Part shown: positions 61,790 through 64,000 of the stretch, piece after piece | Layout: each line of letters begins with the position of its first letter | Position numbering within the stretch: position 1 is the stretch's first letter | NCBI RefSeq assembly: GCF_004341035.1 | Contig: NZ_SLXK01000001.1 | Location: 124,001-188,000 of the forward strand | Length of the DNA: 64,000 nucleotides | Direction: 5' to 3' | From: Scopulibacillus darangshiensis | Lineage (GTDB): Bacteria; Bacillota; Bacilli; Bacillales; Sporolactobacillaceae | Program-made: the position numbers and the translations under genes | Notes under the pieces: generated by a model | What the model saw: the letters and a program-made list of their open reading frames with translations, nothing else | Told to the model about the DNA's origin: nothing | The model's database searches: none

Positions 61790-61966
61790 CCATCTTTTGA
61801 GAAAGGAAATATAACAAAGGGCGAGCAATGCGAGCAAAATGACATCAAAGGTTGTAGGCAGCAAAAGGGTTCTCATTAATTGAAAAATGGACAATGGCAG
61901 GATAATAATTTCCAATCCGTCCCTGCATCGCCTTAACCATGGTGGCATCCGGTGACGATTGAACAC
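61784..61966 (-). CDS. Small membrane protein, 60 aa
   Basis: GTG start at 61966-61964 with AGGAGGAGATATT directly before it, a strong signal on the minus strand. The N-terminus is basic (MFNRHRMPPWLRRCRDG), followed by two hydrophobic helices (LEIIILPLSIFQLMRTLLL and DVILLALLALCYISFL). It overlaps the end of the ysxE-like gene by six bases. Unknown family. Confidence 0.65.
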   Translation of the reverse strand: MFNRHRMPPWLRRCRDGLEIIILPLSIFQLMRTLLLPTTFDVILLALLALCYISFLKRWL

Positions 61967-62071
61967 AATATCTCCTCCTATTTTACTTATTAATATTATG
62001 TTATTAATTTCAAGCTATTTGGTGAAGGGATATATTTTTTTATAATGGGCAATAAATAATATGAACCAATG

Positions 62072-62101
62072 TTGACGATCTGCCATAGTTTTATATATAC
62101 T
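62072..62101 (+). promoter_or_regulatory. Promoter of valS
   Basis: TTGACG at 62072-62077, 18 bases, then TATACT at 62096-62101. Transcription should start near 62108 and run through the T-box leader. Confidence 0.65.
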
Positions 62102-62107
62102 GAAATA

Positions 62108-62375
62108 AATTAAGTGAATAAATGCATTGATAGGGAGCAGTACATCATCTGGTGCTACCAGAGAGGGAGACCGAAAGGCTGGAAGGTCTCTTTAGCTAAT
62201 ACAGAGGTGGAAGTCGCCCTTTGAGCAGCTTTTTTGAACGGACATGACCGTCTAAGTAGAAAAAGCCGGTTTAGCCGTTATCTTAGTTTGAGAGTGCATG
62301 GTTTTTTATAAGCCTATGCAAATAAGGGTGGTACCGCGGAGCTTTCTTCGTCCTTCGAGACAAGAGGGCTTTTTT
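62108..62375 (+). ncRNA. T-box riboswitch controlling valS
   Basis: The leader shows the conserved T-box AGGGTGGTACCGCGG (62327-62341), an AG-bulge region in stem I (GAGAGGGAGACC) and a terminator hairpin with seven T at 62342-62373. A likely specifier is the Val codon GTC at 62213-62215 in GGAAGTCGCCC. Uncharged tRNA-Val should stabilise the antiterminator and allow valS expression. The boundaries are approximate. Confidence 0.9.
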
Positions 62376-62410
62376 TACTGCCATGAAATAAAGGTTTAGG
62401 AGGAGATAAA

Positions 62411-64000
62411 ATGACAGATACGAAGGAGATGGCCACAAAGTATAACCCTGGCCAAACTGAAGAAAAGTGGTACGATATATGGAAGGAAAAGGGGTATTTT
62501 AAAGCTGGCAATGCCCCAGAGAAGAAGCCTTATACCATTGTCATTCCGCCTCCAAACGTTACCGGAAAGCTTCATTTGGGGCATGCTTGGGATACAACGA
62601 TGCAGGATTTGTTGACGCGCTTTAAGCGGATGCAAGGCTATGATGCTCTCTATCTCCCTGGCATGGACCATGCGGGGATTGCAACCCAAGCAAAGGTTGA
62701 TGCAAAGTTGAGAGAACAAGGCACATCACGTTATGACTTAGGACGCGAGAAATTCCTTGACGTCTCATGGGAATGGAAAAAGGAATATGCGGAATTTATT
62801 CGCAAACAGTGGGCAAAGCTTGGCCTCTCGCTCGATTATTCCCGCGAGCGGTTTACCCTGGATGAGGGGTTGTCAAAGGCGGTAAAGGAAGTTTTTGTTA
62901 AGTTGTATAAAAAAGGCTTGATTTACCGCGGGGAATATATCATTAACTGGGACCCTGCAACAAAGACCGCCTTATCGGATATTGAGGTTATCTATAAAGA
63001 AGTTCCAGGAAAGCTTTATCATTTACGCTATCCTTTGGCTGATGGCTCAGGGAGAATTGAGATTGCCACAACGCGTCCAGAGACGATGCTTGGTGACAGC
63101 GGCATCGCGGTCCATCCAGATGATGACCGCTATAAAGAAATGGTAGGGAAAAAGGCGATTTTGCCAATAGTGGGCCGTGAGATTCCGATTGTCGCGGATG
63201 ATTATGTGGATATGTCGTTCGGGTCGGGCGCTGTTAAAATTACGCCGGCACATGATCCTAATGATTTTGATTTGGGCAATCGCCACGATTTATCCCGAAT
63301 CCTGGTTATGGACGAATCGGGAACAATGAATGACAATGCCGGCAAATATAAAGGTCTTGATCGCTTCGAGTGCCGCAAACAAATCATAAAGGATCTTGAA
63401 AAGGATGGTATTCTGAAAGAAATCGAAGAGCACACCCATTCTGTCGGCCATTCGGAGCGAAGCGGGGCTGTTGTTGAACCTTATTTATCAACACAGTGGT
63501 TTGTTAAAATGGAGCCGCTGGCGGATGCAACCGTCAAGCAACAGGCAACAGAAGAGAAAGTCAATTTTGTCCCTGAACGGTTCAACAACACCTACCTTCA
63601 TTGGATGGATAACATCCGCGACTGGTGTATTTCCAGACAGCTGTGGTGGGGACATCGCATTCCAGCTTGGTATCATAAGGAGACAGGAGAAGTCTATGTC
63701 GGTATAGAAGAACCTGAGAATCCAGAGCATTGGACACAAGATGAGGATGTCCTGGATACTTGGTTCAGTTCCGCTTTGTGGCCTTTCTCAACTTTAGGAT
63801 GGCCTGATGAAGAAAATCCTGACTTTAAGCGGTATTTCCCGACTAATGTCGTCATCACCGGCTATGACATCATTTTCTTCTGGGTGGCCAGAATGATCTT
63901 CCAATCACTCGAGTTTACTGGTGAAAAACCGTTTGCTGACGTGCTGTTCCACGGGCTGGTCCGTGATGCTGAGGGACGTAAAATGAGTAAGTCACTCGGG
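62411..64000 (+). CDS. valS: Valyl-tRNA synthetase, 3' end cut off by the window
   Basis: 530 codons are visible from ATG 62411 (AGGAGGAGATAAA upstream). Class I signature HLGHA at residue 56, editing domain around [14 protein letters not shown], and at the last visible bases the second signature KMSKSLG. It charges tRNA-Val and edits mischarged Thr. Regulated by the T-box leader. About 350 codons lie beyond the window. Confidence 0.97.
   Translation, partial: MTDTKEMATKYNPGQTEEKWYDIWKEKGYFKAGNAPEKKPYTIVIPPPNVTGKLHLGHAWDTTMQDLLTRFKRMQGYDALYLPGMDHAGIATQAKVDAKLREQGTSRYDLGREKFLDVSWEWKKEYAEFIRKQWAKLGLSLDYSRERFTLDEGLSKAVKEVFVKLYKKGLIYRGEYIINWDPATKTALSDIEVIYKEVPGKLYHLRYPLADGSGRIEIATTRPETMLGDSGIAVHPDDDRYKEMVGKKAILPIVGREIPIVADDYVDMSFGSGAVKITPAHDPNDFDLGNRHDLSRILVMDESGTMNDNAGKYKGLDRFECRKQIIKDLEKDGILKEIEEHTHSVGHSERSGAVVEPYLSTQWFVKMEPLADATVKQQATEEKVNFVPERFNNTYLHWMDNIRDWCISRQLWWGHRIPAWYHKETGEVYVGIEEPENPEHWTQDEDVLDTWFSSALWPFSTLGWPDEENPDFKRYFPTNVVITGYDIIFFWVARMIFQSLEFTGEKPFADVLFHGLVRDAEGRKMSKSLG

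Overview
The window comes from a spore-forming member of the Bacillales. The chromosomal order ysoA-tig-clpX-lonB-lonA-engB ... hemAXCDBL-spoVID-ysxE-valS matches the Bacillus subtilis arrangement, and lonB and spoVID are sporulation genes. Low GC, strong AGGAGG ribosome binding sites, frequent TTG/GTG starts and a T-box leader fit the same group. The species cannot be named from the sequence.

Bases 1 to about 40.9 kb are most of a siphovirus-type prophage with HK97-like head genes. The left end, including the integrase, lies outside the window. From left to right: a divergent CI/Cro switch with palindromic operators (1-967); early genes and a replication module with Gp157, a RecA-like ATPase, DUF669 and a D5-type primase-helicase, followed by a GTAAC repeat cluster that may be the origin (989-7020); an XPF-type nuclease, a cytosine methyltransferase with a second protein encoded in an overlapping frame, small zinc proteins, dUTPase and a RinA-type late activator (7021-12029); HNH, terminase, portal, protease and capsid (12167-18569); neck and tail genes with a -1 frameshift site before the tape measure gene (18613-26002); a receptor-binding region holding a diversity-generating retroelement (DGR) with target, variable repeat and template repeat but only the tail end of its reverse transcriptase (26018-28064); a damaged SGNH esterase gene, small genes and a large tail-tip/fibre protein (28208-33591); XhlA, GH25 endolysin and holin (33835-35498); and accessory genes, including a second divergent repressor unit with an FtsK-like ATPase and a replication-relaxation protein (35579-40671).

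The most striking element is the DGR. Variable repeat (27369-27478) and template repeat (27575-27684) are the same length, 110 bases, and align without gaps. By hand count they differ at 22 positions, of which 19 are adenines in the template (19 of 29 adenines changed, against 3 of 81 other bases). The adjacent reverse transcriptase is reduced to about 90 C-terminal codons, so the cassette looks like a recently disabled DGR. A second notable locus is the methyltransferase: two overlapping frames both carry recognisable cytosine-methyltransferase sequence, as in the two-polypeptide enzyme M.EcoHK31I.

From 40978 the chromosome resumes: the TPR protein YsoA, trigger factor, ClpX, LonB, LonA and the ribosome-assembly GTPase EngB, then a polar amino acid ABC transporter, a membrane protein on the minus strand, the heme operon hemAXCDBL, spoVID, a shortened ysxE-like gene, and valS behind a T-box. 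Two inverted copies of a roughly 85-base dispersed repeat flank the lonB-lonA-engB block.
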